In this document: in pieces, positions 22,370 to 35,100 of the stretch | How the letters are laid out: each line of letters starts with the position of its first letter | Position numbering within the stretch: the stretch's first letter is position 1 | Origin: Enoplosus armatus | Lineage: Eukaryota; Chordata; Actinopteri; Centrarchiformes; Enoplosidae | Assembly (NCBI RefSeq): GCF_043641665.1 | Contig: NC_092200.1 | Location: 18,931,423 to 18,995,422 of the forward strand | Reading direction: 5' to 3' | Length of the DNA: 64,000 bases | Notes under the pieces: generated by a model | What the model was told of the DNA's origin: nothing | The model's input: the letters and a program-made list of their open reading frames with translations, nothing else | Database searches by the model: none | Position numbers and translations under genes: made by a program

Positions 22370-25300
22370 AAGGTGCCTGGCAGGAAACCCAGAGTAATGT
22401 TACATTTAACTAGAAGGGGGTGCTCTGAAATTCCTCTTCTTATCGTCCCAGCAGCTGGCTCCCAGTCATGAGCGTGGTTCTGCTATTTCCAGATTGTTTG
22501 TCATAGTTGAAGAAGTGCTCTTTATCCCAGCCCATTTGAAGCGGGGCTAGCCCGGCGTCTCTGATGGGCGGCACTTCAGTGTGTGTGGGGGGGGGGGGCA
22601 AAACTGAAGAGAAATAGCTTTCTATAATAGCCTATACACACTGTGATAAGTTAGACTGGTGACCAAGCACAACCACAAGTGGGATTTAAAGTCTTTTGTA
22701 TTCTCAGTTCAGGACACTTACACTTCAGGAGGAGTACTGCACTACTCATCATGCTCAAACAGTTGTGCAGTGTCCTCTATGTCTCTGGGGGAGTTTTGTC
22801 AAGTCTGAGACAGCGGCTGAAGCGAAATCGCTTGAGCAATCCCAGTTCGGAGATGACAAATTTATAAGAGGGTCCAGCAGCACTTAAAGTCGAAATGGAA
22901 TGGAAAAATTCCCTTTTTAACCCTTTCAGATCACATCCCTGGCCATATAGATGTGCTGCAGGCATGACGTATTTTTGTATTTGTTGTACAGGCTAGACAG
23001 TTCATCGTTTTTTCATATCGAAATGGCATTTCAATTTCGTGCAGTTTCAAATCACAAGAGCCGCGGTTTCAACCACACCATCAGTGCCTTAACACGCTGC
23101 AGGAAGCAACACTTGTTAGTCGTGACCTTTACCATCTAATCGGCTGATGACAAACGTGGCACCAAATGTACTCAGCTGTGGCTAATTAACATAACGTCGC
23201 ATGGGCTGGCCAAACTCACTGTTGCCTGGTTAATAAGCACCCTGCTTGCCAGTGTGCTATGCTATTTACACTCGGCCAAAGGCGTTTCTTTCGAGGGAGA
23301 AGAAGCCCCGCTAGATAGAGAGTGCACTGTTCAAAGAAGGCCAACAGAGTGGTGAGCCTCTCTCTGTTGCCGATCGCATCACGCCGTTAGTTGTGTTTCC
23401 ATTCAATTATCAAGTCAATCTCGAGCGAACTTTTGAAATGTTGCAATGTATTCGGCGAAGGCGGTTACCATTTCGCACATCAACTCTTTTCCACCAAAGA
23501 GTGGCAAAAAAAACACCTCAAGCTAGCGTTAAAAAATATTTTTGATTCATCACTCTTCATTCACTCAGTCTCCGTGCAGCTTTTCTAATGCGATGATACC
23601 AAATGCGCACACGCGAAACACGACTATTTCCTGGTCGCTCTGATTTAGCAGCTAGATCCGCAATTGTCAAATGAATGGCAGGCAGCTTCCGAGTTAAATA
23701 CACTATATGATTGTTTAAAGCTTTTCAACTGGGCCGTCAATAGGACCGTTAAAGGTTGTCAGTCAGATGCAAAGACCCTTACATTGACGGACGATACCAA
23801 ACTGAAGTTTGTCATTATTACTAAGGACAACCTTGTAGCTGAATGGTCACGGTCATTTTCAGGTATTGAGTTACGCAACGTACCGCTCATGACATATCTT
23901 TCTAAGCTTGATTGATAGCTAAGATTACTGAAGAAGTTGCTTCAACCCCAAAAAAGGATCGAAACAAGAAACCGCATCATTTTGATTTGTGATTGTTGGT
24001 ACGAGCTTGTCATGTATAACACCGGCTGACCACCAAGCAGGCCTTACAGAGTTTACTTTATAGAAAAGAATGGCAATTTAAATCATAAACGCAGCACCGG
24101 GTACAAAAAACACACATTTATTTGCACATGTATTCATTTATCTGCGGTTTTAAGACTGTGTCTATTGATTTGTGTACTTCTGTTGAAGTCTGTTTAAGGT
24201 CATGTAGTTGTAGTATACAGTGAGCTAAAAAAAAAACCGAACCTTTGGAAAGATGTAAAGTCTGAATCTTGACGTTGCACAACTTGCATTGGAATGCAAA
24301 TTTCAGACGCTCCTGGCATCTTGTTTGGCTCGGAGATGCATGCATCCATGTCGCCGTCGACTCCACTGGGAGTTCAGATTTGCAGTTGATGTGGGATTCT
24401 CGTGCACTTTTGATCGTCATTGCCTGTCAGAAGTTATTACCTCTTCTTGCTACTTGTTTTTCTTCTCTCTTCTGTCTCTTAGATGGTAGCCTGTGTGGTT
24501 TTAGATCGTGGATTCTTAACATGCCTTTCGCACACATGGCACAGATGCAGATGGCGGTGGGGCTGATGCTGATATTTTTTTTGGTTTGAAGGTGCAATTC
24601 GACCAGCAGGTGGTGAAAACAAACACTACTAATGTAATTTGCAGGTGGGACTTTGAACACAGACACAAAAGACACAATTTACCCCCTAGTGGTTCCAGGC
24701 CCACAGTTGGGCCACATGTCCCCCCCCCATTCCACCCCCCGGAGAGATCTCAGACCTCATGCTGACATGCCTTATCTCTGGGAATGAGGTGCGTGTGTGT
24801 GTTTGTGTTAAGTGTTCCTTACAGAAGTTACAGAGAGAGCCACAATTCTTGTCGCCTGGTGGGCGAGAGGGATCGGAGTCACTGCTGGGGAGGAAAATAT
24901 TGATATGAACGACGGGGACGTTTTCAGTTGCCTCACGAATCCAGTTTCCACCCTAGTTTAGACCAGATTTCCAGATCATTCCACTGTCGTGTAATGTAAA
25001 GAGTTGGTGGGGCCAGTTGTCCAGTCGGGCGCTGTTAAACCATTGTAGGAGAAACGGTGGGAGATTATTTTTCAGGCATTCATGTGAGGAAGGTCACAGT
25101 CTCCTCCTCGCTCCACACAGATCCGATGTTACCCGAAGTCCTTTAAGTGACGAGTGAAGTTAAAAGCCACACGTTTCATGTATGTCATGATTTATTTGCT
25201 AGTTTCAAGTCAGTTTTGCGCTTTTGTTTTTGTGAAGACACCAACTTTTCCACCTCGGCCAAGTGTAAAAAGTCCGACACAAAGACCGACATTCACGCCT

Positions 25301-26993
25301 GAAAAGGGTTTCAAGACGGCCATGAAATGTAGCAGCAGCACTAGGACGTGATGCCCCCATCGCTTAAATAGTCATTTCTTTTCATTTTCATTTTCAAGTA
25401 TTTACTGTAGTGTAGGGTGGCATAGAGAACATGGCAACATTGCTACAACGAAGTCAGATGGGGGAAGAAAAAGGACTCCCGATTATCTGAACCACTTGAT
25501 TTGGTGGCCAGGCTTGAAATTTGAGCTCGCCTGGAATATCAGCAACCACGGCAAGTACCTTCTTGACGAGTAACTCCCCTGTACTGAGTTTTTTTTTGGT
25601 ACAGTACCATACAAGAAACTGTCATTTGGATGACTGAATGAACTTCCACAATGTAGCTGAGAGGTGGGGCTGCTCCGTGCTTCATTCCAGTGACTGAATT
25701 TAACAATGTGGCCGAGGGGGAGTTCTCTTTGTGTGTATGCTGAGGCAGAATGGGGCCAGTGCTCATTAGCAGCCACCCGGGGGGGGGGGGGGGGGGGGGG
25801 GTCATACTGTACATGACTGAATGGCCTCCATCATCCCTCACCTCCTCCTCCCTCAAATTATTATGTCACCTGCCATTGTTTAGAAAAGGCTGTTTCTCTA
25901 TTTATATGTGTGTGTGTGTGAGAGAGAGAGAGAGGGAGAGTTCATTTGTTCTCTGTTCATTCAGGCCCGAAAGTACCCTGACAGATGAACAAAATCAGCA
26001 CAATGAGGTCAACGCAACTTGGTTTTTAGCCATGATAGCGTCTTGGGGTGGCAATGGCGCTTTGGAACCATGGCGCATATACGGCGGCCGCTTTCATGAG
26101 TTCACCTGGGGCTCACCCAAACCCAAACCGCAAGCCTGTTTCTCTCTGCCGCCGTTTGCTCACATAGAGCCCGACGTCGGCGAGCTGTCACGTACGAGCT
26201 GAGGTAACCGCCAGTTCCAGTGCACCTCCGCCAGACCAGCGTCATCGTCAAGTTAAAAGTTGTCTTCAACCAGCCCGGTTGTATGTGAGAAAACCGGCAG
26301 TTTGGGGAGTTTGCGTGGCAGGTTTGCGAGAGGACAGCTGGTTCAGGAAGGCTGCCTTCATCCGGCGGTCGCGGCGATTTACGCAGGGTTGCCTCTAACA
26401 AAAGAGAAGGAGAAGTTTTACCCCCCCTGACCCGGGCTGCCGGCTCGTACGAGTGATCGTCTGTCCGCCGCAGCGTGATGTCGGGCTGCGTTACTCCTAA
26501 AGTTTTCCCGGGACGCCCCCGCAGCTACCGGCGCTGCAGCCTAAGCGCACTACCCTCATTCAAAATGAATGGGAGGACTGACGTTTTCACCGCCAAAGGT
26601 CTGAATGCCGCCAAAGAGTGACGTTCTCTCCTTAGTGTGCAGTGTGCCAGTTTTTCCAATACAGGTGTTTCATTGCCAGTGTTTCCTTTTTCAGTTGCCA
26701 AATTTTAAAGTCACACACAGACACAGTTAGAGAGAAATATGACACCTGACCAAACACCGATTTTAGAAATGTGAAGATAGAAAAAGAGAAGACAAATCAA
26801 AGGAACAGAGAACCAGTCTGCACGATAAATGATCTACAGAGAGAAACATGACTCTAGTATGACATTATGCACGCTCTCCATATCACACATACAAACACAC
26901 ACACAGACACAGTGGAAGCCTGCTCTTCTTTAGAGCATCAAAGAAGAGTGCAACAGGCCCGGTGATGAAATCCAGAAACTCCTGTGTCAGGCA

Positions 26994-27029
<36 letters not shown>

Positions 27030-29532
27030 TGCAGTCACATGTGCACTTCCCCACACATGAACGTACCGATAAGCGGGTGTTGTGGTTTTCATCGGACTGA
27101 GGCAGGCCTGTCAAGTACACTCGCTTTCCCTTAAGTCCCATAAAGCCTGCCAGCAGTGGTCAATAGGGGCGAGTGTAACAAAGGGTGGTCGGTGGGGGCA
27201 GCAGGGACCGGAGGAGAGAGCTCCAAATAAGGACCGGGACACAGCAGAAGTGAAGGCCCAACTCGTTATTCTCTCAAACGAGATACATTTTGGACACTTG
27301 TTTGAAATAAGCACGGCGTACAGTATGTCTATAACTTTTACACTACAACGTGTTGGACAGAGCCAGGCTGCTTCAAGTTTTTATGCTAAGCTAGGCTAAC
27401 CATTAGGGCTGGGTGGTGGGTGGGTGGGTGTGGATTCACATAAGAACTAAGAATCTGAATTGATTATATCAAGAATACGGCCTAGACCTGCTCTATCTGC
27501 AAAGTGTGACAGTGATGAATTTTGTTGTGATTTGACGCTGTTATAAATAACATAACAAAAATGTTCTTTTTGCACCACATTAATAAAGTTATGTTGGGAG
27601 ACTCAACAAGGGAGACCAAAGTGCAGCCCCCGGATGGTTTACAGCGTGCTCACACTGGAGTTAATTTGTAGTTCATCTTCTATCTGAATTGAAATCCGCT
27701 TCCTCCAAAGAATGTAATTTACTTATTGGTTAATCCATCCATCCATTTTCTGCTGGGTCGTCCAGGTTGTGTTGATTGTAGGAATTGCTGTTTCCAACAC
27801 TACATCACCCGTACGTTTTTTTTCATCCTACTTTTCATTATCTGGCTGGTATTATCATAAAAAATTATTAAATTCTCGGTAGGAAGGGGGGGGGGGGGTG
27901 CGCTCTGTTTGCCAAGCCACTCACACCGAGTCTTTGGTTGTAGAATTGCAATATGAAACATAACTTGAACTTTTTTTTGTTTGTGTCAACACAGCTTTAT
28001 TAATGACGATCCTGTGGGTCAATTCAGAATCGTGGGCGATCAGAATCGCGGCTCTTACGTGATGTAGGCGTTGCCACTTTCAAGGTGTGTGAAGACTGGA
28101 GTGGATCTGGCAGTGGAGATGGCCTCCTCCGTGGATCTGCTGGTTCTGTGTGCAAACTTGTGAGGGGTCCAGGCTGGCTGGGACACTGACAGCGGCCGGT
28201 CCTCTGGAGGTGGAGTAGACTTGACAGCTGACCCTTTGTTGAGCTCACCTGTGATGGAGGTGCTCCTGCTTTTGTAGCCTGTGATGGTCTGGATTGCTCG
28301 CCATTGATGCCAGCTTTCAGCCTCGCTCGAGCGGTGCAGTATGCTTCCTTGTCACCTGATCGGTATATGGGGGTGTGATCGGAGGATGTTATGGGCAGTG
28401 ATCATATCATCCACTGCCCCACTGCCTATATGTCTGAGCATATCTTTCCATTCCTTTGCTGAAAGAGTCCAGCTCAGCATCCCTGTGTTAAAGTGTTGTG
28501 AAGTTCACAAGGAGGGGGAGGAGGAGGAGGAAGCAGTTTGACAGCAAACTGAGCCAAGTCACTTACTGGAACCCTGGGCTGGGCTGTGGTTTTGGAGCTG
28601 CGCTGCCAGCCAATGTCTCCTGTCTGTGTGTGTTTATTATTCTGTTTAGCTATGAGACAAGTACATGTTATTTATATGGGTTATATAAGTGTCGCCTTGC
28701 TGTGTGTACAGAGGTTTGATTATATTTATCTGCCACCATCCCCACAGTTAGACACAGCCAATGTCTGAAGGATGGCCTACGACAGCCATCCCTGAGGAGA
28801 CGGTCCGAAACACTGGCTGCGCCAATGTTGCCTGAAACTGTGTGTACCGGATTCTGAGGCCGACTTTGGGACAATCCGAGCACCTTCTGTACAACTAAGA
28901 ACTAACTGAAATCCAAGCAGCATACTGTAGTGCGTTGGGATGTTTTTTTTCTCTTACATATTCATTTACATCTGGATCTGCAAATGATTAAGGCAGCGGT
29001 CAATATACACCCCAGGTTGGACTAGAATCTCAGAGGTGCTCTTTTCCTGTCCCATTCCATTAATTTGAAAGGACAGTTCTTCTCATAGGCTAGGAGTAAA
29101 AACAAAAGAAGCCTGGTTTGCGGTCAGTTGTGAGTGATGAGTCGAAGGTTTAAATACTTACAATACTGAACAAGTATCTCAGCAACTAATAGACACATGG
29201 AAGGTCCTCGGAGCATGGGTCCTAATGTTATATCACAAGTGACTTCATTTCATCTGTCTGCAGATCCCTCCTGTTGCCACCATGCTGCCGAGTTCTCGCC
29301 TTGCAAAGAAGCTTGTGACCAGGTATAAACACACTCTCACACACACACACATATACACAAACACTCACACACACAAGCCCACTTCTCAGTCCATTATAGT
29401 CGGCCCATGAATAGAGGTTTTTGAAGGGGAGTGGTGTAAAGTTTTTTTGTCTCTTGGCTCTTTGAAGTGTAGAATAAAAGTTCTGTCTCACTCTTGTTTC
29501 AATTGGGAGCAGGTGACGCTCTTCTCTCTTTT

Positions 29533-29590
<58 letters not shown>

Positions 29591-32500
29591 GCCCCCATGT
29601 CCTTCTTCATGGCAAAGAGACACAAAGGAGACCTAAAAGAAGCTTTTCTCTGCAAGCAACAAGCAAGCAGAATTCAAACTTTGCTCCGGCTTTACTTACT
29701 TTGAAGTGGCGGGACAATTAAAAGGGAGGTTAGACAGAACTTATCGTGCTCTTATTGGTTGACGTCACCATTTTGCTTGCCAAAGAAAGAAACGAAACAG
29801 ATAAAGTAATACATTCAATAAAAGATGAAGACGGACAAAACGTGGTGGAGAAATGGGATGGACATCTCAAAAGGGAAAGAAAAAGGAAGAGAAAGAGAAC
29901 GGTAAAGATGGAGAAGGAAAAATAAAGGCCTTTTAGAAGTCTAATGGCCACAAAATACCCTTCAGAGGTTGTGGTTAAGGCCTTGAGTGTGTGGGTGGGT
30001 GTGTTTTGGTGTTGGGGTGTAGGGGATGGATGTCAGGCACACGTTGTAATCACCAGTACCATTTTAGCTCTAATGGAAGCTGCCTTGTGCCTGGTTACAC
30101 CCAGAAAATTAGTGGTTCTTCAGAGGTTCTGTAGAATCATCATGGCTCAAAGAATCAGTTCTTTCGGACAGCCAGACCTTCTGGAGAGGGATGTAGCGGG
30201 GGTGGGGGGGTAGCATTGCAGCATCGGTTGGCGCTCCTTTGGAGGTGCGAAGAAGAATAGAGCGGGCTCGCAACCAGGTGCAGCAGCGCCAACAGATGAA
30301 GGCCTGGGCCGAGGGTACACTGGCTTCCAACTCATGTTCCAGGAAGAGGGGAGGCTGATACCCCCAGTAGCACTGTAAAAGACAGAGCTGGGGAGAGTAT
30401 TGTGGGTGTATTCCACCCACAGCAGTTGCTTGGACCAGAACAAGGGACTGCAAAATGAGAGACATCTCTCCATCTCTTAGTTCTTCTTTCGGTCTGGCCG
30501 TTAGACTGGGAATGGAAACGGGAAGACAGGCTGACGGAGGGTCCCAGGAGGCTGCAAAACTCATGCCAGAAACAAGAGAAGAATTGAGTCCCCTGGTAAG
30601 AGACATTGTCTCTGGGGAGACCGTGCAGGCTGAGCACATGGTCATTTTGGTAAAGGAATAAAGTGACCCGTCTTGAGAAACGGTCGACCACTGTGAGTAT
30701 GTCGGTCTTACCGTCTGATGTAGGGAGTCCGGCAACAAAGTCTGTGGAGATGTGAGACTCTTGTGGTGGGAGCAAACTCCCTGGTGTCCTGGTCCATGGA
30801 GACCAGACTGTGCGACACTGGGATGGCAAGCCAGATGGGATGAACGTACCCGTTGCAGAACCTGGAAGCTAAAGACAAAAAGATGGTTAGAGGGACAGAC
30901 ACTGGGAGCTGGGAACTTGTGAGCTTGAGCTTGCTTTACCTGCTCCTCTATAGGCCAGGTGACAGCGCCGATGATGCAGGTGGGGGGGGGGTCCTGAGAA
31001 CTCTCAGACTGGAACTGGCGGGATAAGGAAGGAAAGGACCGTGAAAAAGTCTCAAAAAATACGAAAAGACCATTCCGAAGACCCTTGTTCAGTGTTAACC
31101 ACAGTCCAGTTCTCCAACTCCTATGAACACTTCCAAGTGTTTGTATTGCCAAAACTTGTGTAATAAACTTTGTTTTTATCTATTTACTGAACCCTATTAA
31201 ACCTCTGCAGATATAGTATCATAATTTGGGCCAAAATGCTGCATAAAAACTGGAATTATTCGTTGTAAATGTCCTTTATATTGTGAGTTACTTCCCTATT
31301 TAATATACGGAACTTGTATGACTCACTGTACTTACACATTCCAAATGAATTAGATTATCTGCTTATGTGGGTTGACATGCTCAATTATGTTGTAGTGATA
31401 TCTCACTTCTAAATCTTTGCAGTTAACTTGGGTAAAATGTCAGTAAAACTGGTAATGATGGTCAAAAGTCACACGCTGTAGAAGTGGACTTTTTAGCAGG
31501 ATTTCTTTGCAAAGGATTTCTTTGCAAAACCTCATACATTGAGAAGGAACCCCTAGACATAATCAGCTTTTTCGTTCGAATAAAAAGCCCACAGACTCTC
31601 AGGCCTTGATGGCGCATGATTGGAAACCGCTGCTGTACTAAACCGTTTTTCTTAAGTGTGCACTGCTTGATGAGTCTGGCACAGGAGAAAGAGCCCCATC
31701 AGTCTGCCAGCCTGCACTTATTCACCTTTCATACAGACTTGAGAGAGTCTTACAAATGTTTTTTTTTTTTTCAGAGTTGGTCTTATGTTGCATCAAAGAG
31801 TTTTCTTCTTTGATTATCTGCCAACAAATCACTGTCGCTGTGTTTGGTTGTTTTTCCCTCAGTTCGGCAGGGATGTCAGGCCATTTGGGAAAAGGAGTAG
31901 ATGAAGTTACTGTCAATCGGCATTGCTTTCCTCTGATTCTTCTGATTTGTTTGCGCCAACCGGGAACAGTCCAAAAACACCTGATTGCAAACACATTGCG
32001 AGCCCCTGCAGCCTGGCATGAAGGAAATGTTCCCTGTAGATTGAGTAAGCTTCAAATCGATCAGTGGCGTACAAACGCAGCTACAGTCGCTGAAATGAAA
32101 CATCCTCAGTGAAAGACAGCATTATGAAAGTAAAACAGAAGCAGTATAAGATGCTGGGACCAAGTTTAACATGCATTGACTGATTTGTTTGGCCTCTTGG
32201 AAACAAGGAGACAAGCTGCAAAGACCGAACGGACATTTGATCACCTTATAAAGTTAGGGGGAGCTTCCCAGCAAACAGTTTGACACGTCCAGTTTGTGTC
32301 CACCTGATGAATGTAGATCCAATATTCACTGAATCCAAACATATGTATATCATGCCAGTGTGTTCAGACCTGATTGAGTTATGACTCTTGAGAAGGAGCG
32401 TTGATTTCTGACGCAAATTGCAGTCAGTCAGGCGTTTAAAGGGTTTCAAAGTACCTTAATTGCCCCCTATGACCCGTGTGTCACGGCCACTGCTGCTGCT

Positions 32501-35061
32501 GCTGCTACAACGACTAGCTTCCCTTAGTTTTAAGAACACTGTCCCTTTCACCTCAGTCAGTAGAGAATAGAGCAAACCTCTGTCATTGCTGAAAAAGCTC
32601 TTATGGCTTTATTTTCCCCACACACAAAAAAAAAAGCAGACAGGACAGGGGCGCAAGGACGAAGTGTAAAGCATCTTTTCACATTCCTTAGAGGAGAGAA
32701 AAATCACGACGCCGTGACTGCAGACCGTCAAGCATCTTTGGTATTCTTCTGCCTATTCATTTTCGCGTGCACTGTTTTCGGAGCCACTGTAACGTCGAAT
32801 AGCTGAGGAGGAAAAGCCGTGATCCACAAGCACGCCTAGTCCTCCCAGCAGTCGGAGCCGGGTGAGGCTGTAAATCTCGCTCCCTCGGTTTCATGACTTC
32901 ACACTTCAGCCAGAGACAGTTGGCAGCGGCTGCATTCTCCCAGGCCCTCGGCCTTGTATGTTCGCGCAACACTAAGTGTGTATGTGTGGACACGCGCCAC
33001 AAACTTGCAAAGCCTAATTGATGTCTCAAGTGAGCATATCTCAGAAGTGTCGGGGCCGGCTACATTATCCCAACACTTTCCCATGGCCTGAACGCATTCC
33101 TCTGTGTATAAATACATGGCCAAAGGTGCAACAAGTACACTCTTACTGTCTCGTGGATCAAAGTGAACACAATGTACTGTATCTAGTGATCTTGATCAGT
33201 ACCAATGACTCAGTAATAGTTTAGAAGAGGGAGGAGCACGTCTGCAATGTTCCTCCAGTCAACTACTCCTTCAGCCTCGGAAAACCATTCAAATATCAAA
33301 ACACTACGCCCTTTAAGGACATTTATGCTCGTACTCAACTTTGAATTCATCTCGACCCCCACCTCTGACAGTATTACAGTTTAGCATCCAGCTTTTCTAG
33401 CAATTCATTCCACCTCTTAGCTTCTTAAGGTAATGCGGGTTTTCTGCCAGTTTTACATTTTGCTACTTATTTCAGCGTTCACATGCGTTTTCTGAAGGAA
33501 GGATTGGATGTTTCTTACCAAAACGCACTTTGGAAGTCGTAGTCAATTTATCTCCTTATGCACACATTCGTCCACTCCCCCCCCCCCCCAATGGCAATGC
33601 AGAAAAGGAACAATTTTATCTTGCAGAGCCCTGCACACCCAAGATATCTCTTCCCATTTCGGGTTTATAAAGCTCATTTTCTATCATGTATTGTTCTGTG
33701 CAAAATTCTTTTTGAAGAGACCAACAGCACAAAGACCTTTTCTACACTCTCTTATCTTCTGCATGGATTCAGAATGTGTTATGTTCATTCCATATTTTGC
33801 CACTGTCTTGCAGCTCGCCACTATAAAGAGTGAGTCTCGTCTAAAGCATCTCCTCCAGAGGTTACCCGGTTACTGTCCAGAGTCGATGGTGAGTCCATTC
33901 CTTCTATTACAACGACACTAGATATGTTTACATGCGCAGACAGCTCCCTTCTTGGGGTGTGATCATTCACCAGTTCAAATGGACGCAAGTGGGATGAAAC
34001 AGCCTGAATTTGGACCCATAGTTGCGTTGCATCATATCGTGCTGCTTTGTTTCATACCAAGAAAGGTCTAAATGGAATCACTGAAGCTTAGATGAAGCTG
34101 AATAATTGATTATGTTTTAAGGGGTTTAACTCTGACGTTTTGGTCTTGCTGTAGCGGCTCATTGTTCAGAAAGGTATTACCTGTACATGAACTTATCAAG
34201 GCTGGACACCTGACCTACTCCAGAAAATCAGATCTAAACCCAAATCATTTGTACTGGTGGTACCGACAAGTAAACACTGCCTTTTCGAAATGATCTTTAG
34301 AGATGAAATAATTATCACTTAATTGGATCGTGGAATTTTGTTAGGCCAAAAATGGCAAGCATCCCCTTACATGAGGGTTTGCCGCTTTTCACTACCTCTT
34401 TATATAATCTAAAATTGAATATCTTTCACGGAAATACGGAGTGGTGAGTCACAATGTTGTAGAGAGGCTCATGAAATGTATTATGAGCAGAATCCATTGA
34501 CCTTGATCAAACTACCACCCCTGAATTTAGGCGACAGATACCAACTCGTGCTTTCCCCGCGCTACAGCTTTTGTTACCCTATTTCAAAAAGGCTGTTGTC
34601 AGCTACCGAGCTAATGTCAGCTAGGTGTTCGCTAACATTAACGACTAGCTAACAGTAATGTAAGTTCACTGTAAAACGAACTGAGCTTTGCGCACAATTT
34701 GCATCATTTTGCGGCAATGAAGGTTAACAACATAGAAGAGCCCAGTCATTAGTTGTGCATGGGAGGAAAAGGGTTGGAGTTCTTTCATTTGCTGGATGAA
34801 AGTGTGTTATCCAGCGCTGCATGTTGCAAACATTTATAACTTTTGGAACGAGTGACAGCCTGAGTAATTAACATGATATTCATGCTAATGTGAAACGCGA
34901 TTTTGGTTAAACCCCCGAGCAAATGTCACGTTCTGATGTCTTGTTGCGCTGCTGACGGTAAACCTCTTGGCCCGTGTTAAGACAAAATTAGTATCAACTC
35001 TCTAATTAGACTTGTGCAGGAAGTGGGTTGGTGGTTGAGAGCACCTGGTTAAACCACACAG

Positions 35062-35100
<39 letters not shown>

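Larger units (their letters stand above)
13695..29263 (+). other. RECK intron 1 (15.6 kb)
   Basis: Largest intron seen. It contains MITE-like copy B, a 440-bp inverted-repeat MITE, three stretches of widely dispersed fish repeat, a perfect 36-bp palindrome, several microsatellites and a possible LINE coding remnant near 28.0-28.4 kb. No further exon matching RECK or another gene was recognised. The CpG-bearing first kilobase (13.7-14.5 kb) may hold regulatory sequence, but no specific site can be called. Confidence 0.7.
29323..33813 (+). other. RECK intron 2 (4.5 kb)
   Basis: Carries a long (TC)n tract and a broken Ty3/gypsy integrase on the minus strand. No other gene recognised. Confidence 0.75.

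Noticed and set aside
25750..26202. 150-codon open frame crossing the poly-G run
   Set aside because: Its start is in a homopolymer-interrupted region and no domain is recognisable; base composition is not coding-like.
30109..31152. 347-codon minus-strand open frame as a host gene
   Set aside because: Motifs from a gypsy integrase occur in it, but in several frames, so it is a pseudo-coding remnant whose open frame is partly accidental.
33508..33921. 137-codon frame as a separate gene
   Set aside because: It merely reads from intron 2 into RECK exon 3 and on through the donor; only 33814-33888 is coding.
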